A DNA stretch of 64,000 bases, from positions 54,354,501-54,418,500 of the forward strand of contig CM032232.1 in assembly GCA_019009955.1 (NCBI GenBank). The letters run 5' to 3'. Numbering within the stretch: position 1 is the stretch's first letter; each line of letters starts with the position of its first letter. A program made the position numbers and the translations under genes. The stretch is from Riptortus pedestris (taxonomy: Eukaryota > Arthropoda > Insecta > Hemiptera > Alydidae). The notes beneath the pieces are model-generated. The model worked only from the letters and a program-made list of their open reading frames with translations. It was not told where the DNA came from and searched no databases. Shown piece by piece: positions 46,101-56,493 of this stretch.

Positions 46101-46422
46101 GGAGAGGAATTCAAAATATCTCCGTTGTTATGAGCCAGATTGAAACATGTTATTGAGTCAATATTGTTAAACTATTGATGGCCTAGAAATGTTGTTTTTC
46201 ACACGTTTTTAGCAGATGTTCCTTAAGGGAAATCAGCTATTGAGGTTGTACTCATGACGCGATTTTCGAAAAATTTCTTCAAATGTCCATCAATCCTACC
46301 CGGGAGATGACGAAAATGAGGTCCGTTCAAAACTATATATATATATATAAATGTCCATCAATCCTACCCGGGAGATGACGAAAATGAGGTCCGTTCAAAA
46401 CTATATATATATATATTCATAT

Positions 46423-47445
46423 ACAGGGTGTCCCCAAACCAAACGGCCAAACTTCAGGGATCGATAGAGGATCGAAAAACTAAGAAAAAAAAGTCCTCTG
46501 GCATATGCCTCGTTTTCGCTTCGTTTTTGAGAAAATCACAAAAAACTGAAAATAGTTGTGCAAAAAGTGTATTTTTTTTTAATAATGTATTTAAATTACA
46601 AAAACTATTGGCTTTTTGAGTAAGCTTAATTTTTTTAATTTACGAGGAGTAAATTTAGAAAACAAGAATATTCTCACGCTTTCCTTATCAATAAAACGTC
46701 TAGGTTGAGTGTTTAAACTTAAAAAGAAAGGATTAAAATGTTTACTATCATTTTAATTCTTTTTGGGGGGAATCCAGCCTCGCATTATCACATTAGTGGT
46801 GTTGCTAGTACTGTTCAGTGAAGTCAACAAATATGGCTAGATTTACCAACGCTGAATACGCGGACATAGTCTACGTCTACGGATTCTGCGATGGCAATGC
46901 ACGTCAGGCAGTTCGGGAATATCGCAGACGGTTTCCTGACCGAGAAACCCCACACAGAGGTGTTTTTACCATCACTTTCAGAAGGCTTCGAGAGACTGGG
47001 TCCTTCTCATGTACTCGTCGTGGAAACCGTATGCAGGCTCCGATGGAAGCCGACCTGAGGCGGAGGGAGAGGATACTGAGCCACTTCAATACCAACCCTG
47101 GCACAAGCGTCCGGAGAGCTGCTTCAGTTCTAAGCATACCAAAGACAACCATTTGGCGCACATTAAGGGCTGACCGCAGGCATGCTTACCATGTACAAAA
47201 TTTAATACCCGCTGATTATCCCCGCCGATTAAATTTTTGTAATTGGTACAAAGAACAATTGCAAAACGATGTAAACTTAAGTTCGAAAGTAATCTGGACG
47301 GACGAAGCGACTTTTACACGTGCGGGCATATTCAATCAAAGAAACGACCACCTTTGGACACATGAAAATCCCCGCGCTGTTAGAGAATTTCACTACCAGC
47401 ATGAGTTTTCTGTAAACGTGTAGGTCATCTCATATTTTCAATATT
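46423..47445 (+). mobile_element. Mariner-family element, 5' half
   Basis: Begins ACAGGGTGTCCCCAAACC after TA in the (TA)n of Element A, carries the transposase N-terminal half, and is cut off after the first catalytic block. No matching 3' inverted repeat is seen. Confidence 0.7.
46833..47423 (+). pseudogene. Mariner-family transposase, N-terminal half
   Basis: 196 residues from ATG at 46833: MARFTNAEYADIVYVYGF opens a helix-turn-helix, with a second HTH around SVRRAASVLSIPKTTIWRTL and a linker, then VIWTDEATFTRAGIF with the first catalytic Asp, ending in FSVNV at TAG. Full-length relatives are roughly 350-400 residues, so the second and third catalytic residues are missing. It complements the half at 38839-39285 and may belong to the same or a related family. 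Confidence 0.8.
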
Positions 47446-47674
47446 CTATTATGTTATGAAGCACTTTATTTGAAGCTTAAATACCAAATATTGTTCTCAT
47501 TGAACTTTTAAGTTTTGAGATAAATCCAAATACGTGGTGCACGTGGGAAATCTGCTTAGTTAACGCAGCCTCTGCGTGACGGACTTTTATTAAGAGAGTT
47601 TTTCGTACTTTCTGGTTTTCGCCTTCGGTAAACCCCCACTACTATTCATCGGATTTTTTTTATTCAGAAATAGA

Positions 47675-47678
<4 letters not shown>

Positions 47679-47720
<42 letters not shown>
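47679..47720. repeat. (TA)n microsatellite in A2-like sequence
   Basis: About 21 TA units between GAAATAGAGAA and GGTGATATGAGGTCAC. Confidence 0.9.
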
Positions 47721-47722
<2 letters not shown>

Positions 47723-47989
47723 TGATATGAGGTCACTACTGTCACACACCAAAACGTGGGAAGTCAGCTTGGTTTACGTTGCTCCTGCATGATGGACTTA
47801 TTCTCTGTATTTCAGAGATTGATCGAGTGAGTAATTTAATATAATACTCAATAATTTTGAAATAATATAATCTTCTAGGAATTTAATGTGCAAAATGTCC
47901 GGCTAGGAAGAAACATTTTTGACCGCCCCTAGCTCATATGGATCGATATTTCGAATCCGATCATTTTTCCTAGCAAAAGTCGACCACAA

Positions 47990-49130
47990 CCAACAAAACG
48001 ATACCCCATTTGTGGGCGATAAGGTTGGGACAATTATTTGGCTCAACTCGGAAACGTGGTGGTACAGTGTCTTTATATTACTATTACTAGCGGCACCAAC
48101 TAAAATACTAAATTATGATAAAGATATAAATAATAAAAGTTACTGTAAATATAAAATTAAACATTATTTGCCATGTCCACGTTCTCCAAAAAAACAATAG
48201 GAAACGAATTATGACAATTTTTTATTGCATGCCTCCCTAAAAACCCTCACTCTTGTTCGTTCCTAAATATGATAATAGTGCATATTGTCAAAAATACGGA
48301 GTTTCGTTGATTTCGATTTAGTCTTTCGAGTCCCATAGCATTGTTGACCCCTTCTACATTGTTTTGTGTATACATCATTTATACTTCGTAATACGGAAAA
48401 AGTGCGTATATCAATAGTTACTTTAAATAACAAAATAAACAACTTTTCTTATGTGTATAATTACCGAAAAACCATTAGGAAACGAAATATCGCGATTTTT
48501 AATTTAAGATCCCCCTAACAATTCCACTCCTGTTCGTACCTCCAAATGTTACAATAGCTTATAATCAGGGACGTGTTAATGCCAAATCACATACGGAGTT
48601 TCGTTAAATTCGGTTTAGTCTTTTGTGCCATATAGTTGACTCAAAATAGTTGACTCCCACTAATGTTTTTATCGTATAACTCATTTATCCTTCGGTACAC
48701 GACAAAAGTGTATATAACAAAAGTTACTCTAAATAACCAAATAAACAACTTTTGTTATCCATTTTTGAGGTGCTGGATGGTGAAGGAATTATTATCTCAG
48801 GTAAGAAAAAACGCCTCGTTCCTTCACTATTCTAGGAATAGTGAAGGAACGAGGCGTTTTTTCTTACCTGAGAACTTTTGTTATGTGCATATTTGCCGAA
48901 AAACCAATAGGAGAAGAAATATCGATCAGGCCAATATTAATTAATTAATAATTAGTTATTATTATTAATTTCTGGCCTCCCTTATAACCCACACTCCTGT
49001 TCGTTTTAGAGAATATTAATACATCCAGAAACCTAACCTCTTTTAGTAGTAATATACATGCCAAGTTTCATAAAGTTCGGTTCAGCCGTTTACGATTCTA
49101 TAAAGGACATACAAACATTCATTATATATT
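47990..49130 (-). mobile_element. Diverged Element C
   Basis: Monomer blocks (CAACTTTTCTTATGTG, AACGAAATATCGCG, CTCCCTTATAACCC) and the conserved AAGTTCGGTTCAGCCGTTT near the right end. Both termini are eroded. A family F hairpin is inserted at 48760. Confidence 0.6.
48760..48873 (+). mobile_element. Family F hairpin element, 114 bp
   Basis: Flanked by the 12 bp direct repeat AACTTTTGTTAT (48748-48759 and 48874-48885), which occurs once at this place in other Element C copies. It contains the family head GTGCTGGATGGTGAAGGAA, then a perfect hairpin: 38-base arms (48796-48833 and 48837-48874) around TAG. The outermost arm base overlaps the duplication. Confidence 0.85.
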
Positions 49131-50206
49131 TAGATTATGCAATAGCATCATTTATTTATAAAAAACTTCTTCTTTTAACATATTCCCAGGAGTAAGTCGC
49201 CACAGTTGTGGAGCCCCTAACCCAATAAATAAATAATTTTATTTTGAGTACATACATATATTTTCTAATTTAAGTTAATATTTTATAAATTTTAATTAAG
49301 ATATAGAAAATAACCTTATACGACTTAATATCTGAAGAATCCAATAAACAAGTTTTCGTTTCATTAATATCTAGTTAAGCTGTTCTGTTAATTGTATATA
49401 CAAGGATAACGTGAGTGTTTATTTTCCATTAACCAGCGATCCACATCAATCCTCTGGATCTCTGGAATAAATTCCATTTTCATGAAACCTGATATATTCT
49501 CTTGAAACTGATTAAATATATTCCTTAAATTTTGCAATCTATTTGCTCTGTTTAGTAAAACTAAGTCATTTTTTATATTCATTTTAATAGAGTTAACCCT
49601 TAATATTCTTATATCTTTCTTTTTAGCAGATTTAAAAGGAAATAAGTTATTAAGGTTGTACTCATGACGCAATTTTAATTTGTTTTTAAAAAAATGAAGC
49701 CATTTTATTTCCTTTATAAACTGAACATTTTGTTTTCGTTACTTTTAACCTCTCAACTGAGTAAGTATCCAGATGGATATTTCTTACTTCTGGGTTTTGT
49801 CTTCTTTCGGAAAATCTCTGAGAGATTATTGTCAGTGCGAAGATAACTGGGAGAATTTGACGAATCTACTAGAACATGGAAAAATGCCCATAAAAGCAAA
49901 ACTAAAAATGATAAAATGCAGTGTATTGAGAAATGGACACCGCAAAGTCGACGTGTTCAAACACTGAATGCTAAGAAATACTAACTGCTCTTTGAGGCAG
50001 GCAAGAAGAACTGAAAGAAAATTTTTAAATCGCCACGCCGATGTAAGATGTGGCACCTGAGCTATCTGATAACTATCATAAACAGATGGGGATTACAGTC
50101 CCTAGAATCAAACATTCCATGCCGGATTCTGCCTTATCACTCTAGCGTATACAGTGCGTCTGCGCCAATCACCAGAAAAGAACAAAAAGTTCTAATAACT
50201 ATTTTT
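49131..50206. other. Mostly unassigned; one Element A left end
   Basis: AT-rich. Near 49625-49680 a reduced left end (TAGCAGATTTAAAAGGAAAT then GTTGTACTCATGACG). Open frames at 49388-49672, 49773-49967 and 49832-50056 are short and resemble nothing known. Confidence 0.35.
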
Positions 50207-50324
50207 AGTAGATTTAACTTAATAGAAATCAGCTATTCGGGTTGTACACATGATTGGATTTTGGAAACATTTCCTCATTTGTTCATCAATGATACCCAGG
50301 AGATAACGAAAATAAGGATTGTTC

Positions 50325-50375
<51 letters not shown>

Positions 50376-50885
50376 CACGTCTTTTAACGCTCTAGCGGTC
50401 GCAATTTTGGTCTGATCGTTACCAAATTCGAGTTGTAAAAGTTTAATGTAAAAATGAAGATCAAGTTCATTAACGGCTAAAATTGTACTTGTGGCAGGGG
50501 AGTGGGGTTAGAGATTGTGGATTTCGAAAATTGGAAATATTTTCCTTGTTATGCGATGGCATAGAATCAATTTTTTATGGCAAATGTAATGTTCTATAAA
50601 TGTTTTTTTTTTTTCACTCTCTTGATCATTAACGAAGATATTTATTTGCATTTATTAGTTTTCTGTCTTTAGAAAACCTCTACTCCTACTCATGTCATAT
50701 TTATAATAAGCTGTTGTTATAATATGAAGCGCTCTATTCGAAGCGTAAATTCCAAATATTGTTTTCATATTAGCAGATTTCCCCTAAGGGAAATCAGCTA
50801 TTGAGGTTGTACTCATGACGGAATTTTCTTCAAATGTCCATCGATCCTACCCAGGAGATGACGAAAATGAGGTCCGTTCAAAACA

Positions 50886-50937
<52 letters not shown>

Positions 50938-51490
50938 CTGTTACCGCTCTAGCGGTCGCAATTTTTGTTTGATCGTTACCAAACTCGATATTTAGTTGTT
51001 TTATGTAAAAAGAAAGATCAAGTTCGTTAACGGCTGAAATCGGACCAGCGGGAGGGGGGGGGTTTAGAGGGGAGGATTTTCGAAAATTCGAAATATCTCC
51101 GTTACGATACGTCGGATCGAAAAAGATTACAGAATCAATCCTATTGCAAATTAAATTTACTATAAATAGTGTTCTATACATTTATTCTGTATCTTGAATA
51201 TTAACTGAGATATTTGCATTTGTATTCTGCGGCAGCAGTCTTATGTTCGGACTTTCCGCCGTGAGCTCTGGCGGCTGTTTTGGTAACTATTCGTCCCTCG
51301 TGAATAGGTGTAGAGGTTTCTTACTACAACAGTTGTTACTAGGCAGATTTCTCTATTGTAAAACTTCACGTGGGAAATCTGCTTAGTTTACGCAGCCCCT
51401 GCGTGACGGACTTTTAAGTTTTGAGATAAATGCAACTGTGTAACGCACTTGGGAAATCTGCTTAGTTAATGCACTCCCTGCTTGACGGAC
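50207..51490 (+). mobile_element. Element A (A2) containing a second Element A
   Basis: The outer copy runs from AGTAGATTTAACTTAATAG through (TA)n (50331-50371) and A2 blocks to AATATTGTTTTCATAT, where the inner copy starts. Its right part resumes at AAGTTTTGAGATAAATGC (51416) and ends TTGACGGAC at 51490, followed by TTTT. Confidence 0.75.
50772..51411 (+). mobile_element. Element A (A1), complete 640 bp reference copy
   Basis: Left end AGCAGATTTCCCCTAAGGG (near-palindromic), GTTGTACTCATGACGG, AGGAGATGACGAAAATGAGG, (TA)n 50886-50932, GTCTGTTACCGCTCTAGCGG, a G-run, TATCTCCGTTACGATACG, ATATTAACTGAGATATTTGC, CAGATTTCTCTATTG, and right end TTTACGCAGCCCCTGCGTG-ACGGAC. No open frame beyond short ones. 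Non-autonomous; superfamily not identified. Confidence 0.85.
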
Positions 51491-51559
51491 TTTTCTCCAT
51501 GTATTTGGCCCTAGTGCTACTAATACAAATTTTTTAAAATGCAATAAATTTGAACTATT

Positions 51560-52165
51560 AGAAGATGCCAACGTTTGCCAACGAATATGGTCGTTGGAGT
51601 CTTTTCGTAAGTGTAGCCAAAAACGATATATCTTGGTTCGGCGCTAAAAGGGTTAAGCGCAGTCCTACTATACGACTCCTTTGTTAATGCTCCTTGGATG
51701 TTAGGGATTAGTCGGAAGACAGGGGTTTCATCTGTCGCGGATCAGGGTTATCCTGAGGCGACTAGCTCCCTTATTTGACACCACTTCCTTCCGGTCTCCC
51801 TTCTCGTCTTCGCTTCCTCCCGGTGCCTTTCAACTTAAGTAGAGGCACCGGCTTTAATGAAAGGCTTTGCAGGTTTAAGCCCGCTCCGGCGAGTGTGAAT
51901 TAAATCTTGATTTGAGGGCCTAGGTCTTTATGGCAAGTCTCACTTCGTCAGAATTCTTTTTTTCTGAGACTCTCCCCCCTGGCCTGATGAATAACTCTTA
52001 GAGAACTCAGCGTGATGAGGCACCCACCCCCCTCCACTTTGTGTCGGAATCCTTTCAAGCTGTCTGATTTCATTTTTGGGACTCTGCTCGTCCCTCATTT
52101 TTCGACAATATTTTTGAAGAGGCCAGTACATCTTTAATACAGGACAACGAGCTTCAGAAAAATAC
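51560..52165. other. GC-richer inserted sequence, unidentified
   Basis: Markedly richer in G+C than its flanks (TCCTTCCGGTCTCCC, AGTAGAGGCACCGGC, AAGCCCGCTCCGGCG). No open frame of note. The composition resembles the 441 bp insert at 60087 and could be the 3' end of a non-LTR element. Confidence 0.35.
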
Positions 52166-52170
52166 ATTAA

Positions 52171-52986
52171 ACTAGCGGACCCGACAAACGTTGTCCTGTA
52201 TGATATTTCAAGCGATTAGGATATTAAACAAAGTATGAAATGAAAAAAAAAAAATAATATAAAAATTTCATTATTCTTTATTTTGAAATAACATCAATTT
52301 TTTTTAAAAAACAATTCGTTATAATCAATAATGTTTATATTGGAAAGAGTTGTTGAGGATATCAATATTTCTATGCAAATTACTTGCTTCACTCATTGTT
52401 ATAAGAAAAAATGTTTAAAACAAAAGCTACTTTTAATAACACAAAAAAAAACTTTTTGTTATTTGCACGTTTGCCTAAAAACAAATAGAAAATGAAATAT
52501 CGCGAATTTTTTATTCAGGCCTCCCTTATAACCTTCATTCCCGTTCGAACCTAAAAAAATGAATGTAGCTTATAATCATGGAAGAATTAATGATAATTTA
52601 CATACCGAGTTTTGTTAAGTTCGGGTCAATCGTTAGTGCCCAATAAAATTGTTGGCTCCCACTTTAATTTTTTAGTGTATATCTCGTTTATACTTTGTTA
52701 TACGACAAAAGTGAATATAACAAAACTTACTCTAAACAACAACACGAACAACTCTTAACCTGTGCATATTTGCCGAAAAACCAATAGGAAACGAAATATC
52801 GCTATTTTTAATTTTGGCCTCCCTTTCAACCCCCATTCCTGCTCCATCTTCCGAGCTGATTTGTGACGCTATACCATCCAGGTCGTCACCCAAACGCGTA
52901 CAAAAAATTCATTCAAATCGGTTCAGCCGTTTAGGAGGAGTTCAGTGTCATACACACGTACAGTAGAATTATATATATAAAGATAG
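52171..52986 (+). mobile_element. Element B, complete copy
   Basis: Starts ACTAGCGGACCCGACAAAC, then ATTAGGATATTAAACAAAG, TTGAAATAACATCAATTTT, two monomers shared with Element C (CAGGCCTCCCTTATAACC; AACGAAATATCGCTATTT), and ends CGGTTCAGCCGTTTAGG...AGAATTATATATATAAAGATA. Head and tail pattern is of a short non-autonomous non-LTR (RTE-associated) or Helitron-like repeat. Confidence 0.75.
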
Positions 52987-53140
52987 GCCCTCTGCCTTTC
53001 AACATTTACTATTATACTCGAGACCTCCTGCAATATAAACACATCGGCTTTGTGCACTAACTGTGAAGATACTTAATTATATAAAGATTTGCCTCGCATA
53101 TCAATATATTTGCACCTTATCCTTACTGAAACCAATAAAT

Positions 53141-53261
53141 ATCTCTTTAATATGCTGGATGGTAGAGGAAACAATTGATCAGGATCAATAAAAAGGCATT
53201 GTCCTCTACAATTGTTCTACTGTTAACAATAGTAGAGGACAGTGCCTTTTTATTGATCCTG
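53141..53261 (+). mobile_element. Family F hairpin element, 121 bp
   Basis: Flanked by AAACCAATAAAT (53129-53140) and AAACGAATAAAT (53262-53273). Head TATGCTGGATGGTAGAGG, then left arm from CAGGATCAATAAAAAGGC and right arm to GCCTTTTTATTGATCCTG (53180-53216 and 53222-53261, minor mismatches). Confidence 0.85.
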
Positions 53262-53319
53262 AAACGAATAAATGTATTTAACGACAATTAAAAAAAAAAA
53301 CGATCTTCTGGTCTAACCA

Positions 53320-53677
53320 ACACTTTTTATTGATTTGGGGCCAACATTTCGCCCTCCTGGGCATTAAAAGAGCTAAAAATACAGGGATATTTTAATTGTT
53401 ATTTACCATCAACTCATACATAAGACATTAATAATTTCCCTACAAAGTAATAGTACAAACCTAAAAAAATGTCTTCTGTTCAGTTTTAGTCAGACCTAGT
53501 ATTGACTAAGGAAAATTATTTTAAACTTAGGTTTTGCACTATATGTTTCAAGGGAAATTAAAAATGTGCTAAGTATGAGTTGATGGTAATTATGAATTAA
53601 AATATACCTGTATTATTAGCATTGCAACTGCCCAGAAGGGCGGAACGTTTGCTCTAAAAAAACTGTTGATTGGCAGA
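53320..53677. mobile_element. Inverted-repeat element with about 100 bp arms
   Basis: Left arm: CAACACTTTTTATTGATTTG, CATTTCGCCCTCCTGGGC, TTACCATCAACTCATA; the right arm (53574-53675) is its inverted, diverged copy ending in GCCCAGAAGGGCGGAACG and CTGTTGATTGGC. It lies 60 bp from the family F element and shares TTTTTATTGAT with it, but is otherwise different. Confidence 0.65.
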
Positions 53678-54010
53678 TATAAAAAAAGTAAAGGCCAAAG
53701 TGACTTTAATACGAAAGCAGTGTTATTTATTTTGTAAACGAAGAAGACTTGTTGTCATGACGAACGATGGAGTTCGATTTGCGGACTTTGAAATGAGATT
53801 TTGGGATTACAAAATGAAGTATTAACAAAGACATTAGTGGCTAAGTTTCTAAAGTATTTTATTCATAATTTGTACAGAGGGTACTGGATGCTGGACAGGG
53901 AACTGCTCCAGCAGATATACTCACTTCGTCTCCCAATTGGGAAAGGACCAAGTTTTGGCATCCAGTAAAGAAACATTTTAGCCCCGATGTAGTTCGTATC
54001 TGTAACTCTC
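53678..54010. other. Unassigned stretch
   Basis: No recognised gene or repeat. Contains a relatively GC-balanced part (GGATGCTGGACAGGGAAC). Confidence 0.3.
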
Positions 54011-54014
54011 AAAA

Positions 54015-54773
54015 GTCCGTCACGCAGGGGCTGCGTAAACTAAGCAGATTTCCCCTGTGAAGTTTTACAATTAGATAATGAGAAATCTTTCAGTTAATTA
54101 AAATAAATACCCAACTGAAACGGCTTCTGAATTGTAAGAATAATTTATATTTTAATAACTCAAATTTTAGTAGTCCAAGAACTAAAGAAGGGGGGGGCGG
54201 ATGAACAGAACGTATTTGCATAAATCTCACAAAGTAACGAAGGTAAGGTAAGGTTCGAAACGCCAGGTTAGAAGAAGCTTCCGCCTGAGCCGAGAAATGA
54301 CGAAGATGGCCGACGTAATCCGAGCTATACCCGACCACAGACTTCATAAAAATGCAAATATCTCGGTTAATATTCAAGATAGAGAATAAATGTATATAAC
54401 AATATTTATAGTAAATTTAATTTGCAATAAGATTGATTCTATACAATTGTTCGATCCGATGCATAATAACGGAGATATTTTGAATTTTCGAAAATCCCCT
54501 CTCTAAACCCCCCTCCCTCTGGTCCGATTTCAGCCATTAACGAACTTGACCTGTCTTTTTACATAAAACGGTTAAATATCGAGTTTCGTAACGATCAAAC
54601 AAAAATTGCGACCGCTAGAGCGTTAACAGACAAATATATATATATATATAATTTTGAATGGACCTCATTTTCGTCATCTCCTGGGTAGGATCGATGGACA
54701 TTTGAAGAAAATTTTCGAAAAACGCGTCATGAGTACGACCTCAATAGCTGATTTCCCTTAAGGGAAATCTGCT
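54015..54773 (-). mobile_element. Element A (A1), complete 759 bp copy
   Basis: GTCCGTCACGCAGGGGCTGC at its right end, GATAGAGAATAAATGTAT, CCGATTTCAGCCATTAACG, (TA)n near 54635-54650, CGTCATCTCCTGGGTAGG, and left end with GATTTCCCTTAAGGGAAATC. AAAA flanks both sides (54011-54014 and 54774-54777). Its TA tract is short and unoccupied. Confidence 0.85.
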
Positions 54774-55283
54774 AAAATTAGTACAGTATTCCTTTGTAAT
54801 TGTATTATTAAGGCTATGTTTGTTGCTTCTAATGGGAAAGTCTCTGAGATCCATTGAGGTACATGCAGTGGTTTCCCCTTCCGTTCAACATGTCACTTAA
54901 CTTCACAGACATTGGGAAGAAATAGTAATCATTGAGCTGTAAATCTACATGAGTTAGGAACACTTTAGGCCATCATTTCCATCTTAATTTTTATAATAAT
55001 AATTCGCCGGTGAAAGCATGCAAATACCTGAAATGATTGCTCTGATACGTGCGATGTATGACCTATCGAGCTAAAATAGTAATGTCTCTCCCTTGCTAAA
55101 TAGCTAAAATAGTAATCTTTCTCTCCCTCGTTTTTATAAAACTATTAAGATTTTGAAATAATTTAAATATTTGAATTATGGTTTGGGTTACCTACACATT
55201 TCTAACTCACCAAGTCAAAAATATTCATGTCCCGAAAATGAAATTCAAGGTCAATTAGAATCGTCATTTATTATTGTTATTTA

Positions 55284-55349
55284 TTAACGTCCTCTTTGGT
55301 GCAATTAAGGCTATTTAGGACTGGATATCTACAGGTTACCCACCCTTTT
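55284..55349 (-). mobile_element. SINE E 3' part, interrupted by Element A
   Basis: TTATTAACGTCCTCTTTGG and CTACAGGTTACCCACCCTTTT, stopping at the same TTTT/AAAA site as the copy at 8643. Confidence 0.65.
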
Positions 55350-55469
55350 AGCAAATTTCCCTTGAGGGAAATCAGCTATTGAGGTCGTACTTATGACGCG
55401 ATTTTTGAAAAACATCTTCAAATATCCATCGATCCTACCCAGGAGATGACGATAATGAGGACCGTTCAA

Positions 55470-55530
<61 letters not shown>

Positions 55531-56013
55531 GTATGAGAATAAGTTTTAATTGTTTTTCCATACACAGTATGATGGCATCACATACATTTCATCTAACCTT
55601 TCGATACATGAATTTAAAAGGTGGTGTGTATGTATGCTGCTAAACAGCTATGCATATCACATCGAAATACAGCGTTCGCGGGAAGTTCTCCTCTACAATC
55701 CTTCGAAGAAAAAACAAATTATCTGCAAGTTGTCTCTGATGAAGCGTGGTTGCTATAAACATTGCCAAGCAAATGGCCCATTTCCGCAGCACTTTTCTTC
55801 GAAGGATTGTAGAGGAGAACTTCCCGCGAACGCTGTATTTCGATGTGATATGAATAGCTGCTGTTTGACTCCAAACAAAAGTCTGAAACTCTGTTTAGCA
55901 GCATACATACACACACCACCTTTTAAATTCATGTATCGAAAGGTTAGATGAAATGTATGTGATTCCATCACTACTGTGTATGGAAAAACAATTAAAACTT
56001 ATTCCCATACCCA

Positions 56014-56060
<47 letters not shown>

Positions 56061-56493
56061 TATATGTATACATAAATTTTCTGCTAACACTCTAGCGGTC
56101 GCAATTTTTGTTTAATCGTTACCAAACTCGGTATTTAATCGTTTGATGTAAAAAGGACGATCCCGTTCGTTAACGGCTGAAATCGGGGGTGTTTAGAGGG
56201 GGGATTTTTGAAAATTCGAAATATCTCCGTTACTATTCGTCGGATCGAAAAATTGTATAGAACCAATCCTATTGCGAATTAAATTCGCTATAAATATTGT
56301 TATATACATTTATTCTTTATCTTGAATATTAACCGAGATATTTTCATTTTTATTAAGTCTAACGGACGAGCTATGGTTCCCGCCAAAAGCTAGTTCCGCC
56401 GTTTCCGTAACTGATCGGCACTATGGAGATTTGCCTATTGTATAACTTTACGTGGGAAATCTGCTTAGTTTACGCAGCCCCTGCGTGACGAAC
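55350..56493 (+). mobile_element. Element A (A1) inserted in SINE E, with a foldback nested in it
   Basis: AGCAAATTTCCCTTGAGGG at the left, (TA)n 55472-55527, the foldback element 55527-56014, (TA)n again to 56050, then TAACACTCTAGCGGTCGC onward, ending GCGTGACGAAC. TTTT on both flanks. Confidence 0.85.
55527..56014. mobile_element. Foldback element with about 190-220 bp inverted arms
   Basis: Ends TTGGGTATGAGAATAAGT and its complement ACTTATTCCCATACCCAA, reminiscent of mariner-type TIRs, inside (TA)n. Left arm 55527-55713, right arm 55793-56014, spacer 79 bp. The right arm has about 30 extra bases near 55868-55895. Open frames here are artefacts of the arms. Confidence 0.85.

Larger units (their letters stand above)
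46211..47584 (+). mobile_element. Element A (A2) with a mariner-family insertion
   Basis: Left end AGCAGATGTTCCTTAAGG after TTTTT; a duplicated 68 bp segment (46282-46349 and 46350-46417) around the (TA)n; then the mariner-family element from 46423; the A2 right part resumes near 47450 (GAAGCACTTTATTTGAAGC) and ends GCGTGACGGAC before TTTT. Confidence 0.75.

Noticed and set aside
55550..55971. Frames of 133, 66 and 72 residues
   Set aside because: They arise from the two inverted arms of the foldback and are mirror readings of the same DNA.
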